A stretch of 64,000 nt of DNA from Sporichthyaceae bacterium. Its GTDB lineage: Bacteria; Actinomycetota; Actinomycetes; Sporichthyales; Sporichthyaceae. The position numbers were made by a program, and so were the translations under genes. The notes below the pieces were generated by a model, which worked only from the letters and a program-made list of their open reading frames with translations, searched no databases and had not been told where the DNA came from. How positions within the stretch are numbered: position 1 is the first letter of the stretch; each line of letters opens with the position of its first letter. The stretch spans positions 20,819 through 84,818 of the forward strand of contig DATASX010000033.1 in the NCBI GenBank assembly GCA_036269075.1, in the 5' to 3' direction. Positions 42,558 to 55,201 of this stretch are shown here, one piece after another.

Positions 42558-42974
42558 TCAGCTCACCGGCAGCGCGGCCAGCAGGTCGCCGGCGGCCAGT
42601 TCGGGCATCGCGCGGGCGACATCGCAGCGGGCGATGATGCCGACCAGTCGTTCGCCGTCGACGACCGGCAGGCGGCTGACCTGATTGGTGGCCATGATGG
42701 CCGGGGCCCGGTCGACCGGCTCGTCCGGACCGATCGTGATCAACTGACCCTGCGCCAGGTCGCCGCTCCACGTCGCCTTCGGATCTCTGCCGTGCGCGAC
42801 GACCTTAACGGCGATGTCGCGGTCGGTGATGATTCCCAGCAGCCGATCGTCGGCGCCGCAGATCGGCAATGCGCCCACGCCGAGCACCGCCATGCGGCGG
42901 GCGGCCTCGGTGACCGTGTGATGCGGGCGGACGAACTCCGGAAGAGCCGTCATGATCTGCCGGGCAGTGGTCAT
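42558..42974 (-). CDS. CBS-domain pair protein
   Basis: The 138-residue product consists of two CBS domains: TVTEAARRMAVLGVGALPICGADDRLLGIITDRDIAVKV as the first (seen as VLGVGALPICGADD and LLGIITDRDIAVKV) and APAIMATNQVSRLPVVDGE then RLVGIIARCDVARAM as the second. The GIITDRDI motif with its Asp is the ribose-binding signature of adenosyl-ligand CBS pairs. Such proteins sense AMP, ATP or S-adenosylmethionine and are common in actinobacterial stress or dormancy regulons. No fused effector domain is present. Confidence 0.9.
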   Translation of the reverse strand: MTTARQIMTALPEFVRPHHTVTEAARRMAVLGVGALPICGADDRLLGIITDRDIAVKVVAHGRDPKATWSGDLAQGQLITIGPDEPVDRAPAIMATNQVSRLPVVDGERLVGIIARCDVARAMPELAAGDLLAALPVS

Positions 42975-43082
42975 CTCGTTCCTCCTTGCCGTGCGATCAG
43001 CAGGTCCCGCGAGACCTACCCGTCCCTCCGCGCCGGAACTGCGCCGCGCCCGGGCGGTTGCCGATCGGGGACGTGCGACCGG

Positions 43083-43622
43083 TCACCGTCCGGTTGGTGT
43101 GTCGCGGCGCGCGGGGTCGAAGGCTCCGGCCCGCGCCAGGTCCTCGACGGTGATCGCGTCGAGGATCACCTGCGGCGCCACGCCGAGGTGGACGGCCAGT
43201 TCGGCGGCCGTGGGTTCCCGGCCGAGTTGGGCGCGCAGTCGTTCACCGGCACCGACCAGCATCGCCTGGGTCACCCGACGCGAACGTTCCGCGGCCCAGC
43301 GTTCCGGCGCGGACGTGGGCCGGCTCGGCGGCACCGGTTCGACGTGCACCGGCTGAGTCATCACCGGAACAGCGGCGACCGTGGGCCGCGGGGTCGTGGT
43401 TGCGCTGCGAGCCCGGCTCGTGGTCTCCACCAGGTAGCGCCCGACAGCGTCCAGCATGTTGATGTTCATCCGGCCCGCCGGGTCCGACGGGTTCAGGCCT
43501 GCTCGCCCCAACCGGGCCGCCGCGACCAGCACGCCGACCAGGACGCCGATCCACAGGACGTGGGAAAGGAAGCCCAGGCCCAGGAACACAATCGCGACCA
43601 GCAGGGCGATCAGGACGAACAT
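43083..43622 (-). CDS. Membrane-anchored protein with a sigma-70 region-3-like C-terminal domain
   Basis: ATG 43622 has GAGGAG upstream. The 179-residue product starts with two close hydrophobic helices, MFVLIALLVAIVFLGLGF and VLWIGVLVGVLVAAARL, nearly identical in type to the free peptide encoded at 56787-56930. A Pro/Thr-rich linker leads to RWAAERSRRVTQAMLVGAGE, RLRAQLGREPTAAELAVHLG and VAPQVILDAITVEDLA, which resembles sigma factor region 3 (the LGREPT-x-x-ELA motif). No region 2 or 4 is present, so it cannot be a full sigma factor. It may bind RNA polymerase or an anti-sigma factor at the membrane. Confidence 0.65.
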   Translation of the reverse strand: MFVLIALLVAIVFLGLGFLSHVLWIGVLVGVLVAAARLGRAGLNPSDPAGRMNINMLDAVGRYLVETTSRARSATTTPRPTVAAVPVMTQPVHVEPVPPSRPTSAPERWAAERSRRVTQAMLVGAGERLRAQLGREPTAAELAVHLGVAPQVILDAITVEDLARAGAFDPARRDTPTGR

Positions 43623-43997
43623 CGCGGGGCACTCCTCGGCGTACGTGGCGCCGAACGGCACCTGCGCAAGGACTGCCCGAACGGCCAGGAGCGCACACCT
43701 GATCCCGGCGTGCGGCGAGGTGGGGAAGAACATGACCGGCCCGCCGCCCGGGCGAACCGGGCGACGGGCCGAATCAGCCCCCTTGCCCCATTGGACGCCG
43801 CAGGCGATCGGTCGGTTCCGGCGCAAATCGGCCGAACGATGGGGAAAGTCATGGTCCGGATGGAACCGGATCAACGTTCCGAGCAGTCGAAAGATCGCCG
43901 GACCCTGAAATGGAGCCCCCACCATGCCTATCCAGAGCGACGCATCGAGGACCCACCGCAGACCGCCGGGCGCGGTCGGCGGCTCGGGGGTGGTGCG
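43623..43997. other. Divergent intergenic region
   Basis: About 375 bases between the membrane-anchored sigma-like gene and the DUF4913 gene. No convincing gene is present; the plus-strand frame leading into DUF4913 is open but lacks codon bias before GTG 43998. Confidence 0.45.
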
Positions 43998-44402
43998 GTG
44001 ACCACCGCGTTCGAGAGTTTGCTCGTCGACGACGACGGTTCGGTGCACCTGCTGCACCCGGTGCGCGACCCGGCGACGTTCGTGTTCCCGGACGTCCACG
44101 CCTTCGTGATCGAGCACCTCGTGAACCTGTTCGCACACCCGGTCCGCGACGGGGACGCAACATTCAAGTGGTGCCCCCGCTGGTCGGAGCACCCCGGCGC
44201 GCACGCCCGGCTGACCGCGCTGTGGCAGGCCTGGGAGGCCTTGCACGACGGCACCGGGACCGGCCCGTCGATGTGGTGGCGCGAACACGCCGATCCCACC
44301 ATGCGCGCGCTGACGCACCCCCTGGGGCCGTTCAGCCGCTGCGGGCCGAGCCAGCACATCGTTCCGCCGGCATTGCCCACGAACCACGCGTTGTCGGCCT
44401 AG
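43998..44402 (+). CDS. DUF4913-domain protein
   Basis: GTG 43998 follows GGGGGTGG. The 134-residue product contains FVFPDVHAFVIEHLVNLF, FKWCPRWSEHPGAHARLTALWQAWEAL and MWWREHADPTMRALTHPLGPF then CGPSQHI, the aromatic-rich pattern of the actinobacterial DUF4913 family. Members often occur near plasmid-transfer or integrative-element genes, but none is seen here. The function is unknown. Confidence 0.75.
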   Translation: MTTAFESLLVDDDGSVHLLHPVRDPATFVFPDVHAFVIEHLVNLFAHPVRDGDATFKWCPRWSEHPGAHARLTALWQAWEALHDGTGTGPSMWWREHADPTMRALTHPLGPFSRCGPSQHIVPPALPTNHALSA

Positions 44403-44418
44403 CTCGACGGGGCGACCC

Positions 44419-44727
44419 TCAGTGCCCGCCGGGTGCGTGGGCCGAGGCACGCTCGGCCAGCGTCCGCGCCTTGTCCTGCGCCTTCTCGGCAGCGTCGCCG
44501 AGGGCGGCGCGCATCTCCGGGGCGTTGTCCCGTACGGCATCGCGGGCCCGCTCGGCCGCGTCGCCGACGGCCGAGCGAACCGCCGGCGCCTTCTCACGCG
44601 CCGCGGCACCGGCCGCCTCGGCGAGCTCCTTCGCCGACGTGCCGGCCAACTCGCTCCAGTCGAGCGCGACGCCAACCGCAGCACCGACGACCGCGCCGAG
44701 GGCCAAGCCCTTCCACACGTTCTGCAT
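44419..44727 (-). CDS. YtxH-like small membrane-associated stress protein
   Basis: The 102-residue product starts at ATG 44727 with GGAAGGCGG upstream. MQNVWKGLALGAVVGAAVGV is a glycine-zipper-like membrane segment, and the rest is a continuous Ala/Glu/Lys/Arg-rich amphipathic helix with repeats of AVGDAAERARDAV and ALGDAAEKAQDKA about 30 residues apart. This fits YtxH/general-stress-type proteins that coat membranes. The gene ends 16 bases from the convergent DUF4913 gene. Confidence 0.7.
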   Translation of the reverse strand: MQNVWKGLALGAVVGAAVGVALDWSELAGTSAKELAEAAGAAAREKAPAVRSAVGDAAERARDAVRDNAPEMRAALGDAAEKAQDKARTLAERASAHAPGGH

Positions 44728-45043
44728 GTTCGTTCCGCCTTCCTGGGCCCTGTCCGGGCCGTCCGTCGCGGTATCGATGTACCGCCCGGGCATTCGCCCT
44801 GTCCCCCTCGGTCTTCCCAGCCCCGGCCATTTCGATACGCCGGGGTGCGACTGACTACGGGATTCGACGGGCCGGTCGCCACGCCCGCGTTTCAAATCCA
44901 CCCCGCCGGGAAGAGCCCTCGCCTGAGTCCCGCACCGCGTCGCTCCCGACGCGCAGCTCCCGACCGAGGCGAGGTGCACAGCCACGCGTACGAACTGGCA
45001 CGGTCGAGCCGGACGCCGCAGCGACGCACCCGACCGTCTCGAG
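44728..45043. other. Divergent intergenic region
   Basis: About 316 bases between the YtxH-like gene and the RsbW-like gene. No gene was recognised. Promoters for both are expected; no clear stress-sigma element could be assigned. Confidence 0.4.
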
Positions 45044-45502
45044 ATGCGCCTCGACCTGCGCTCGGGCGAACAGTCGCTGGGCGTTGCCCGCGATCGACTC
45101 GGTGCCTGGCTGGCTGCGACCGGGGTGCCCGAGACCGAGTTCTGGGAGATCCTGACCGCGGCCGGCGAGGCCTGCGCGAACGCCCTGGAGCACTCCGGCA
45201 CCGACCTGGCCGCCCTGTGCCCGGCCTGGCTCGAGGCCTGGATCCAGGACGACGAGGTGCACCTGGTGATCGGCGACCGCGGCCGGTGGCGTGAGCCCGA
45301 CCCGGCCGGCATCGGCAGTGGGCGCCGCGGGCGCGGTCGGCTGCTCATGGCCGGCCTGATGGACACGATGACGATCTCCACCGGTCCCGAGGGGACACGG
45401 GTCGCGATGACCAAATCGCTCCCGATGCTCGAGGGGAGGGGCATCGCGATCGCCGGTCGCCGCCGCGTGAGCCTGCGGCTCATGCACGCCCAGGCGGGCT
45501 GA
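45044..45502 (+). CDS. RsbW-like anti-sigma serine/threonine kinase (GHKL ATPase domain)
   Basis: The 152-residue product starts at ATG 45044. WEILTAAGEACANALEHSG is the N-box of GHKL ATPases, VIGDRGRWREP is the G1 box (D-x-G), and GRGRLLMAGLMDTMTISTGPEGT is the glycine-rich lid region, the compact layout of RsbW/SpoIIAB-type kinases. Such proteins bind a sigma factor and phosphorylate STAS antagonists. In this window four STAS proteins and two SpoIIE phosphatases could be its partners; no sigma factor lies nearby. A hybrid kinase gene follows 131 bases later. Confidence 0.85.
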   Translation: MRLDLRSGEQSLGVARDRLGAWLAATGVPETEFWEILTAAGEACANALEHSGTDLAALCPAWLEAWIQDDEVHLVIGDRGRWREPDPAGIGSGRRGRGRLLMAGLMDTMTISTGPEGTRVAMTKSLPMLEGRGIAIAGRRRVSLRLMHAQAG

Positions 45503-45633
45503 CCAGGCCCGGCGACGAAGCGCTTCGCGCTTTCCGCCCTTGGGCACACCACGCCCGAAGGACGGCATTTCTGGCACGCCGCCACGTTGGCGTCGTAGGT
45601 TTCAGCGGATACGACGGTGCGGCAGCGAAGGGC

Positions 45634-49911
<4,278 letters not shown>

Positions 49912-49930
49912 CGTCCGAGGGGTTTAGGCC

Positions 49931-50557
49931 GTGAACCCGTATGCCGGCCAGTCGACTTCGACGATCCTGATGGTCGACGACCGGCCGGAGAACCTGCTGG
50001 CGTTGGAGGCGATCCTCGCCGGGCTCGGCCACGAGTTGATCCGCGCTGGGTCCGGTGCCGAGGCCCTGAAATGCCTGCTGACCACGGATGTCGCGCTGAT
50101 CCTGCTCGACGTCCAGATGCCTGGCATGGACGGCTACGAGACCGCGGCGCAGATCAAGGCCCGCGACCGGACCCGGCACATCCCGATCGTTTTCCTGACC
50201 GCGATCGACGGCGAGCCGAATCAGGCCTTCCGCGGCTACGCGGCCGGCGCGGTCGACTACCTGTGCAAACCGTTCGACCCGTGGGTGCTGCGGGCGAAGG
50301 TCTCGGTGTTCATCGAGCTGGGTGAACGCCGCCGCGAGCTGGCCGCCTACGCCGACCAGGTGCAGGCAGCCCGTGCGGTCTTCGAGAACCCCGAGGTGAT
50401 CGCGTTGCGGGCCACGGCTCGCGAGGCCACCCGGGTCGCGCACAGCCTGGCCGAGGCCGCCGATGCTCCCGACGAGGTCCGACAGGCCACCAAGCATGCC
50501 GTGCACGTGGTCGAGCAACTGCTCGACTCGCTGCCGACCGGGCCGGCGTCGGGTTGA
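49931..50557 (+). CDS. OsaB-like response regulator
   Basis: GTG 49931 starts a 208-residue protein 19 bases after the hybrid kinase. The receiver domain contains MVDDRPENLLALEAIL, the phospho-acceptor D60 in LILLDVQMPGMDGYE, VFLTAIDG and YLCKPFDPWVLRAKV (Lys). The rest is a coiled-coil segment (FIELGERRRELAAYADQVQAA) and a helical tail without a DNA-binding domain, as in OsaB. It should relay the signal by protein contacts. Its stop overlaps the next gene by four bases (TTGA), which links it to a phosphatase. Confidence 0.88.
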   Translation: MNPYAGQSTSTILMVDDRPENLLALEAILAGLGHELIRAGSGAEALKCLLTTDVALILLDVQMPGMDGYETAAQIKARDRTRHIPIVFLTAIDGEPNQAFRGYAAGAVDYLCKPFDPWVLRAKVSVFIELGERRRELAAYADQVQAARAVFENPEVIALRATAREATRVAHSLAEAADAPDEVRQATKHAVHVVEQLLDSLPTGPASG

Positions 50558-52611
50558 CCGGCGCCACGCTGTCAGCTGAGCTCGCGCCCGCGGACCTGTC
50601 CCCGCGCCGGGCCCGCGAACTGGTGCGGGAGACCCTGACCGACGCCGGGTTGCCCCACCTGCTCGACGATGCCCTGCTGCTGGTCAGTGAGCTGGTGACC
50701 AACGCCGTCGTCCACGCCGGTACGCAGATCGCGCTGACCGCGGTCGTGAGCGGGACCGCGGTGACCGTCGAGGTGACAGACCACGGGACCGGCCGGGTGC
50801 AGGCCGGCTCGGCCTTCGACCCGAACCGCACCGGCGGTCGGGGCCTGATGCTGGTTGACGCGCTTGCCTCCGAGTGGGGCACGCGGTACGAGCGCGCTGC
50901 CAAGACCGTGTGGTTTCGACTGGGTGAGGCACCGGACCGGCATGGCCCGTCCGCGTTGCGAACCGACGGACCGGCGACGACCCCGCGCCGCGACATCGGG
51001 TTCCTGCTCGGCCCGCCGGATCTGGAGCAGCGCTGGAGCCCGCAGCTGGTGATCGAGGAGCTGCTCCGCCGCTGCGTCGAGGGCCTCGGCCGGACCGCCG
51101 GATGGGTGCTCCACGCCGACAGCGGCGATCCGCTGGGCGGGGTGGTGTGGAGTGTCCGGGCCGCCTACGACGACGGGCCGGGCCCCGACCCGGACTCGGT
51201 GCGTAGAGGCATCGTCCCGGCCGACGCGGCGGTTTGTGAACCGTTCCTCGGGCCGGATGGCGAACCGGCCGGGGCATTGGTGCTCGCCGGTCCGCCGGCC
51301 AGTTTCGACGATGCCGCATTGGCTCGGCTGGCAGCGACGCGCATCGGCTCCGTGTTGCGCGACGAGCGGGCCCGGGCCGGCGCGGAACGCTCCCGCGGAT
51401 CGTTGGCGCTGCTGGTCGAGGCAGCCGAGCTGTTGGCCGGAGTGCTGGATCCGCGGTTGGCCGCGACCCTGGCGACCCGGCTGGTGACCCCGCGGTTGTC
51501 GCACTGGTCGGCCGTCTGGACGACGTTCGGGCCGAACCCGGAGCTGTCCGGGGTCGCCCACTGCGACGAGGAGGCCGTGGCCGAGCTGACCACCCGACTC
51601 GCGGACCGGGTCACCCGTCGGGCCGTCGCGGACCTGGCCGCCCGGTCCGCGACCCGCCGTTACGCCGAGGTCTCCGGCGGCGGCGTGGTCCCGTTCGGCG
51701 ACGCGGGCCTCGGGGCGTTCGGTGAGGGCTGGTTGGTGGAGCTGCGCAGTCGCGGCCGGGTGATCGGGGTTGTGGCGGTCGGTGAATCCCCCGCCGCCCC
51801 GGACGCGGCTCTGCTGAGCAACCTGGCCCGGATCGTCGCGCTCGCGCTGGACAACGCCCGGCTCTACCACGAGCGGACCGAGATCGCGCTGACCCTGCAG
51901 GCCGCGCTGCTCCCGCTCGAGCTGCCGACCGCATCCGGCGTAGAGTTCGGCGCCCGGTTCGCCGCCGGGGGTCAGGGACTCGAGGTCGGCGGGGACTTCT
52001 ACGACGTCTTCGAAGTAGGCGAGCGCTCCTGGGGCGTCGCGGTCGGCGACGTGTGCGGCAAGGGCGCGGGACCGGCGTCGATCACCGGCGTCGCCCGTGA
52101 GGTGCTGCGGATCATGGTGCGCGACGGCATCGACCCGTCCGCGGCATTGACCCGGCTGCACCGGTCGCTGCTGGCCATGGGCGAGCGGCGCAAGATCTGC
52201 ACTGTCGCGCTGGGGCTGATCTGGCTGGACGGGGACGGGCTGCGGGTGCGGATGTCGCTGTCCGGCCACCCCCCGCCACTGATCCTGCGCGCAGACGGCA
52301 GCACCTCCATGCTCGACTACGGCGGCACAGTGCTCGGGGCCACCAGCTGGGTCGCCCCGCCGGAGGAGGACATCCGCCTGGCTGCGGGCGATGCGCTGGT
52401 GCTCTACACCGACGGCGTCACCGAGCGCGTCGGGCCGACCGGCCAGTTCGGCGAGGCGGGGCTGGCCGCGGCGCTGGAGGCAGCGGCGGGCAGCACCGCG
52501 GACGAACTGGCGGCGGCAGCGCACAGTGCCTCGGCCGCCCACGGGCCCGGATCGGGCGCCGACGACTCGGCGGTTCTCGTGGTCCGGGCAGCGCCGGTGG
52601 CGAGGCAGTAG
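50554..52611 (+). CDS. ATPase-GAF-SpoIIE PP2C phosphatase
   Basis: The 685-residue product starts at TTG 50554, overlapping the regulator stop by four bases. Residues about 15-125 are an RsbW-type ATPase domain (LLVSELVTNAVVHAGT, EVTDHGTGR, GGRGLMLVDALASEWG). A GAF domain lies at about 280-430, and the C-terminal 240 residues are a SpoIIE/RsbU phosphatase with FEVGGDFYDVF (seen as EVGGDFYDVFE), VGDVCGKGAGPA and GADDSAVLVV metal-site motifs. This single chain combines an anti-sigma-kinase-like module with the opposing phosphatase. It probably acts on STAS proteins such as that encoded next. The domain positions are approximate. Confidence 0.9.
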   Translation: MTGATLSAELAPADLSPRRARELVRETLTDAGLPHLLDDALLLVSELVTNAVVHAGTQIALTAVVSGTAVTVEVTDHGTGRVQAGSAFDPNRTGGRGLMLVDALASEWGTRYERAAKTVWFRLGEAPDRHGPSALRTDGPATTPRRDIGFLLGPPDLEQRWSPQLVIEELLRRCVEGLGRTAGWVLHADSGDPLGGVVWSVRAAYDDGPGPDPDSVRRGIVPADAAVCEPFLGPDGEPAGALVLAGPPASFDDAALARLAATRIGSVLRDERARAGAERSRGSLALLVEAAELLAGVLDPRLAATLATRLVTPRLSHWSAVWTTFGPNPELSGVAHCDEEAVAELTTRLADRVTRRAVADLAARSATRRYAEVSGGGVVPFGDAGLGAFGEGWLVELRSRGRVIGVVAVGESPAAPDAALLSNLARIVALALDNARLYHERTEIALTLQAALLPLELPTASGVEFGARFAAGGQGLEVGGDFYDVFEVGERSWGVAVGDVCGKGAGPASITGVAREVLRIMVRDGIDPSAALTRLHRSLLAMGERRKICTVALGLIWLDGDGLRVRMSLSGHPPPLILRADGSTSMLDYGGTVLGATSWVAPPEEDIRLAAGDALVLYTDGVTERVGPTGQFGEAGLAAALEAAAGSTADELAAAAHSASAAHGPGSGADDSAVLVVRAAPVARQ

Positions 52612-52704
52612 CGACACACCGTCCCCCCAATGCGCCACCGGCGGGAAAACGGGCGAGGATGTGGGTCTGCGAGCTCGACCACGGCGACAGGCGGAACATT
52701 GGCC

Positions 52705-53052
52705 ATGACCAGCGAGGTGCCTGCAGGGTCGACGACCCCGCGACCCGCCGTGCCGGGGATCCCCCCGGTCGGGATCAGTTCTGGTCCCGACGGCGAGATC
52801 GTGGTCGTGGGACCCGTCGACCTGAGCACGTCACGGGCGTTGCGCGCGGCTATGGAGAAGTCCGTGGCGGCGGGCGGGCGGCTGGTGGTGGACCTGCGGG
52901 ACGTGCAATTGCTGCAGAGCCCCGGCGTGGCGGCGCTGTTCGACGCGGCCGAGCACGGGCTTTGGCTGAGGGTGCGATCGGCCTCGGCGGTCGCCTCGGT
53001 GATCCGGATCTGCGGCTTGGACCGGGTGGCCGAGGTGGAGCTGTCCGACTGA
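52705..53052 (+). CDS. STAS-domain anti-anti-sigma factor-like protein
   Basis: ATG 52705 starts a 115-residue protein, 93 bases after the phosphatase. EIVVVGPVDLSTSRALRAAM, GRLVVDLRDVQLLQSPGVAALF (Q-S-P-G in place of D-S-x-G; the serine is kept) and ASVIRICGLDRVAEVEL form the domain. It is likely a substrate of the adjacent SpoIIE phosphatase and of an RsbW-like kinase. It completes a cluster of ATPase, hybrid kinase, regulator, phosphatase and STAS protein. Confidence 0.85.
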   Translation: MTSEVPAGSTTPRPAVPGIPPVGISSGPDGEIVVVGPVDLSTSRALRAAMEKSVAAGGRLVVDLRDVQLLQSPGVAALFDAAEHGLWLRVRSASAVASVIRICGLDRVAEVELSD

Positions 53053-53093
53053 GTGGAGTTCGGCGCGCGGAGCCCTCGGACGCCGAAATCCGC

Positions 53094-53567
53094 TCAGAAC
53101 GGGACGGCGCCGTTGCCTTGCGAAGCCGCGGCCGCGGCCGGCGCAGGGGTGGCCTGGGTCTGCTGGCTCGTGGACTGGGTCTGGTTGCCGGCGAATCCGC
53201 CGCCGCCGCCGGAGGCGCCGCCGCCCGCACCACCGCCGGAAATTCCGCCGATGCCTTCGATGCCACCCAGGCTCCCGCCGGGCCCGACAGTCGCGGTCGG
53301 ATCGGTCCCGCCGGCCCCGCCGTCGACGACGTCCGTCGCCCGACCGCCGACGACGCCGCCGTGGCCTGATGCCGTAGTCGGAACCGGCGCGGCGCCACCC
53401 CCGCCGCCCCCACCGCCGCCACCCGGCTTCGGACCGGTGCTCTGCGTGTGGTTCGAGGAGAACCCGGCCAGGTCACCGAGCGAGACGGCGTTGCCGGCCA
53501 CGAGCACGACGCCCACGACCACCAGGCCCGCCACTGCCCCGACGATGCGTCGATCCGGACTTGCCAT
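53094..53567 (-). CDS. Membrane-anchored glycine-rich protein
   Basis: ATG 53567 starts a 157-residue protein with an N-terminal helix (VGAVAGLVVVGVVLVAG) and a long low-complexity outer part: runs of ten glycines, then GGAGGGASGGGGGFAGNQT and QSTSQQTQATPAPAAAAAS. NHTQST and NQTQST repeat near both ends. It has no cysteine and no catalytic motif. A disordered wall-spanning protein is the best description. The family is not recognised. Confidence 0.6.
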   Translation of the reverse strand: MASPDRRIVGAVAGLVVVGVVLVAGNAVSLGDLAGFSSNHTQSTGPKPGGGGGGGGGGAAPVPTTASGHGGVVGGRATDVVDGGAGGTDPTATVGPGGSLGGIEGIGGISGGGAGGGASGGGGGFAGNQTQSTSQQTQATPAPAAAAASQGNGAVPF

Positions 53568-53770
53568 GACACGAACATCCTTCGTTTCCGGTGGTCCGTG
53601 GATTCGGGCCTTCCCGGAGGGGATTCCCGAATTGGCGGGCGGGTAAGCCACCGAGCGCGAAATTGTTTGCCGCACCGGGTCCCGTGTGCGGGGCCCGCCC
53701 GCACGATTCACCCGTCCGGTGGTCTGGTTGCATGGCCCGACGGCCGAGCAACGACCAACAGGGGGTACGG

Positions 53771-54211
53771 ATGCCCACCCGCAGCGCGCGCACCGAATGG
53801 ACCGGCAGCCTCGAGCAGGGCGGCGGCAAGGTCGAACTGTCCAGTTCCGGCATCGGCACCTACGACGTCTCGTTCCCGAAGCGGGCCGCCGACGACGCCG
53901 GTGGCACCACGAGCCCCGAGGAGCTCATCGCGGCGGCGCATTCCGCCTGCTACGCGATGGCGTTGTCCGCCCTGATCGGCCAGGCCGGCGCCACCACACA
54001 GGCCCTCGAGGTCCGAGCCGATGTGTCACTCGGCCCCGACCCGGCCGGCGGCTTCCGACTGACCGGCATCAAGATCACCGTGCGCGGCGAGGTCGACGGC
54101 CTCGACGCCGCCGGCTTCGCGGAGGTCGCCGAGCAGGCCAAGGCGGGCTGTCCGGTCAGCAAGGCGCTGACCGGCGTCGAGATCACCCTGGACGCGGCCC
54201 TGGACAGCTAG
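53771..54211 (+). CDS. OsmC-family peroxidase
   Basis: ATG 53771 follows GGGGGT. The 146-residue product has the OsmC fold with the two catalytic cysteines: C60 in AAHSACYAMALSALIG and C127 in AEQAKAGCPVSKAL. TSPEELIAAAHSACYAMAL is the signature stretch. OsmC proteins reduce organic hydroperoxides using lipoyl- or thiol-based electron donors and are induced by osmotic or oxidative stress, in keeping with the OsaA/OsaB-like pair encoded upstream. The gene stands alone on the plus strand. Confidence 0.93.
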   Translation: MPTRSARTEWTGSLEQGGGKVELSSSGIGTYDVSFPKRAADDAGGTTSPEELIAAAHSACYAMALSALIGQAGATTQALEVRADVSLGPDPAGGFRLTGIKITVRGEVDGLDAAGFAEVAEQAKAGCPVSKALTGVEITLDAALDS

Positions 54212-54282
54212 CGGGGATGAAAGCCCCGACCTCGCGCCGCTGACGTTTGCCACGGGCGCTTAGGCTCGAGGACGGAGGCGGG

Positions 54283-55107
54283 ATGCGAGTCGTCGGTTGG
54301 AGTGCCGGGCTGCTCATGCTGAGCCTGCTCGGCGCCTGTGGCAGCTCGAGCGGCGCGGCGGTCGACGCGGCTGGGGTGCCCTCCGCGGCACCGAACTCGA
54401 CCGCGTTGCCCGCAGCCCAACTGCTCACCGGCACGCCCACTGTCACGCCCGAGCCAGGCGGCACCTCGGCGCTGCTGGTCGCGCACACCTCGAAGAACGC
54501 GGACTGCCGCGTGTACTACGGACGCACCCCGGCCGCCACCGACGGTTGGGCGACCGACGCCTCCATGGGGTCCGACGGCCACACCACCCACCAGGCTGAG
54601 ATGCTCGGCCTGCAGCCCGCGACCACTTACTACTACCGCTTCGTCGGCACCGCCGACGGGCAGCAGTACGCCGGTGCCGGCGGCACGTTCCGCACCGCTG
54701 CCGCGCCGAGTCTGCCGGCCGGGAAGAACCTGGCGCTGGGCGCGAAGGTCACCGCGGTCAGCTCGGAGTACAGCGCCAAGTACGCAGGCGCGAACGCCAT
54801 CGACGGCAATCCGGCCACCGAGTGGTCGAGCGCCGGCGACGGCGACCACGCCTCGATCACCATCGACCTCGGGCGTGTCTCGAACGTGACTGGGATCGGC
54901 TTTCGCACCCGGCAGATGAGCGACGGGACCTCGATCGTCACCGCGATCGAGGTCGTCGTCGACGGCCACCGCTACGGCCCGTTCAAGACCACTCCCGGCC
55001 TGTCCATGATCCCGCTGCACACCCGCGGTCGAGTCGTCCGCATCGCGGTGGTGCACAGCACCGGCGGCAACCCCGGGGTGCAGGACATCGCGATCTACGG
55101 GAACTGA
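54283..55107 (+). CDS. Lipoprotein with fibronectin-like and F5/8 type C (discoidin) domains
   Basis: ATG 54283 follows GGAGGCGGG. The 274-residue product has a lipoprotein signal with lipobox LLGAC (Cys acylated). Residues about 50-150 look like a fibronectin-III/purple-acid-phosphatase-N-type domain (VYYGRTPAATDGWAT, LGLQPATTYYYRFVG). Residues about 155-270 form a discoidin-type sugar-binding domain: NLALGAKVTAVSSEYSAKYAG, AIDGNPATEWSS and SITIDLGRVSNVTGIGFRT. It should be tethered to the outer face of the membrane and bind glycans. No catalytic domain is present. Its stop lies within the palindrome at 55102-55120. Confidence 0.85.
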   Translation: MRVVGWSAGLLMLSLLGACGSSSGAAVDAAGVPSAAPNSTALPAAQLLTGTPTVTPEPGGTSALLVAHTSKNADCRVYYGRTPAATDGWATDASMGSDGHTTHQAEMLGLQPATTYYYRFVGTADGQQYAGAGGTFRTAAAPSLPAGKNLALGAKVTAVSSEYSAKYAGANAIDGNPATEWSSAGDGDHASITIDLGRVSNVTGIGFRTRQMSDGTSIVTAIEVVVDGHRYGPFKTTPGLSMIPLHTRGRVVRIAVVHSTGGNPGVQDIAIYGN

Positions 55108-55120
55108 CGTTGCGTCAGTT
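55102..55120. repeat. CTGAC-N5-GTCAG palindrome, copy 9 (7-bp arms), over a stop codon
   Basis: AACTGAC and GTCAGTT flank spacer GTTGC. The TGA of the discoidin lipoprotein gene lies inside the left arm. The next gene starts 82 bases downstream on the same strand. Confidence 0.75.
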
Positions 55121-55201
55121 GTCCGGTTCGACGCTCGGCGCACGTCCCCGTGATGCTGGTTTGTCCGACACCGGCCCCGGGCAGGTGACCGGTACCGATT
55201 C

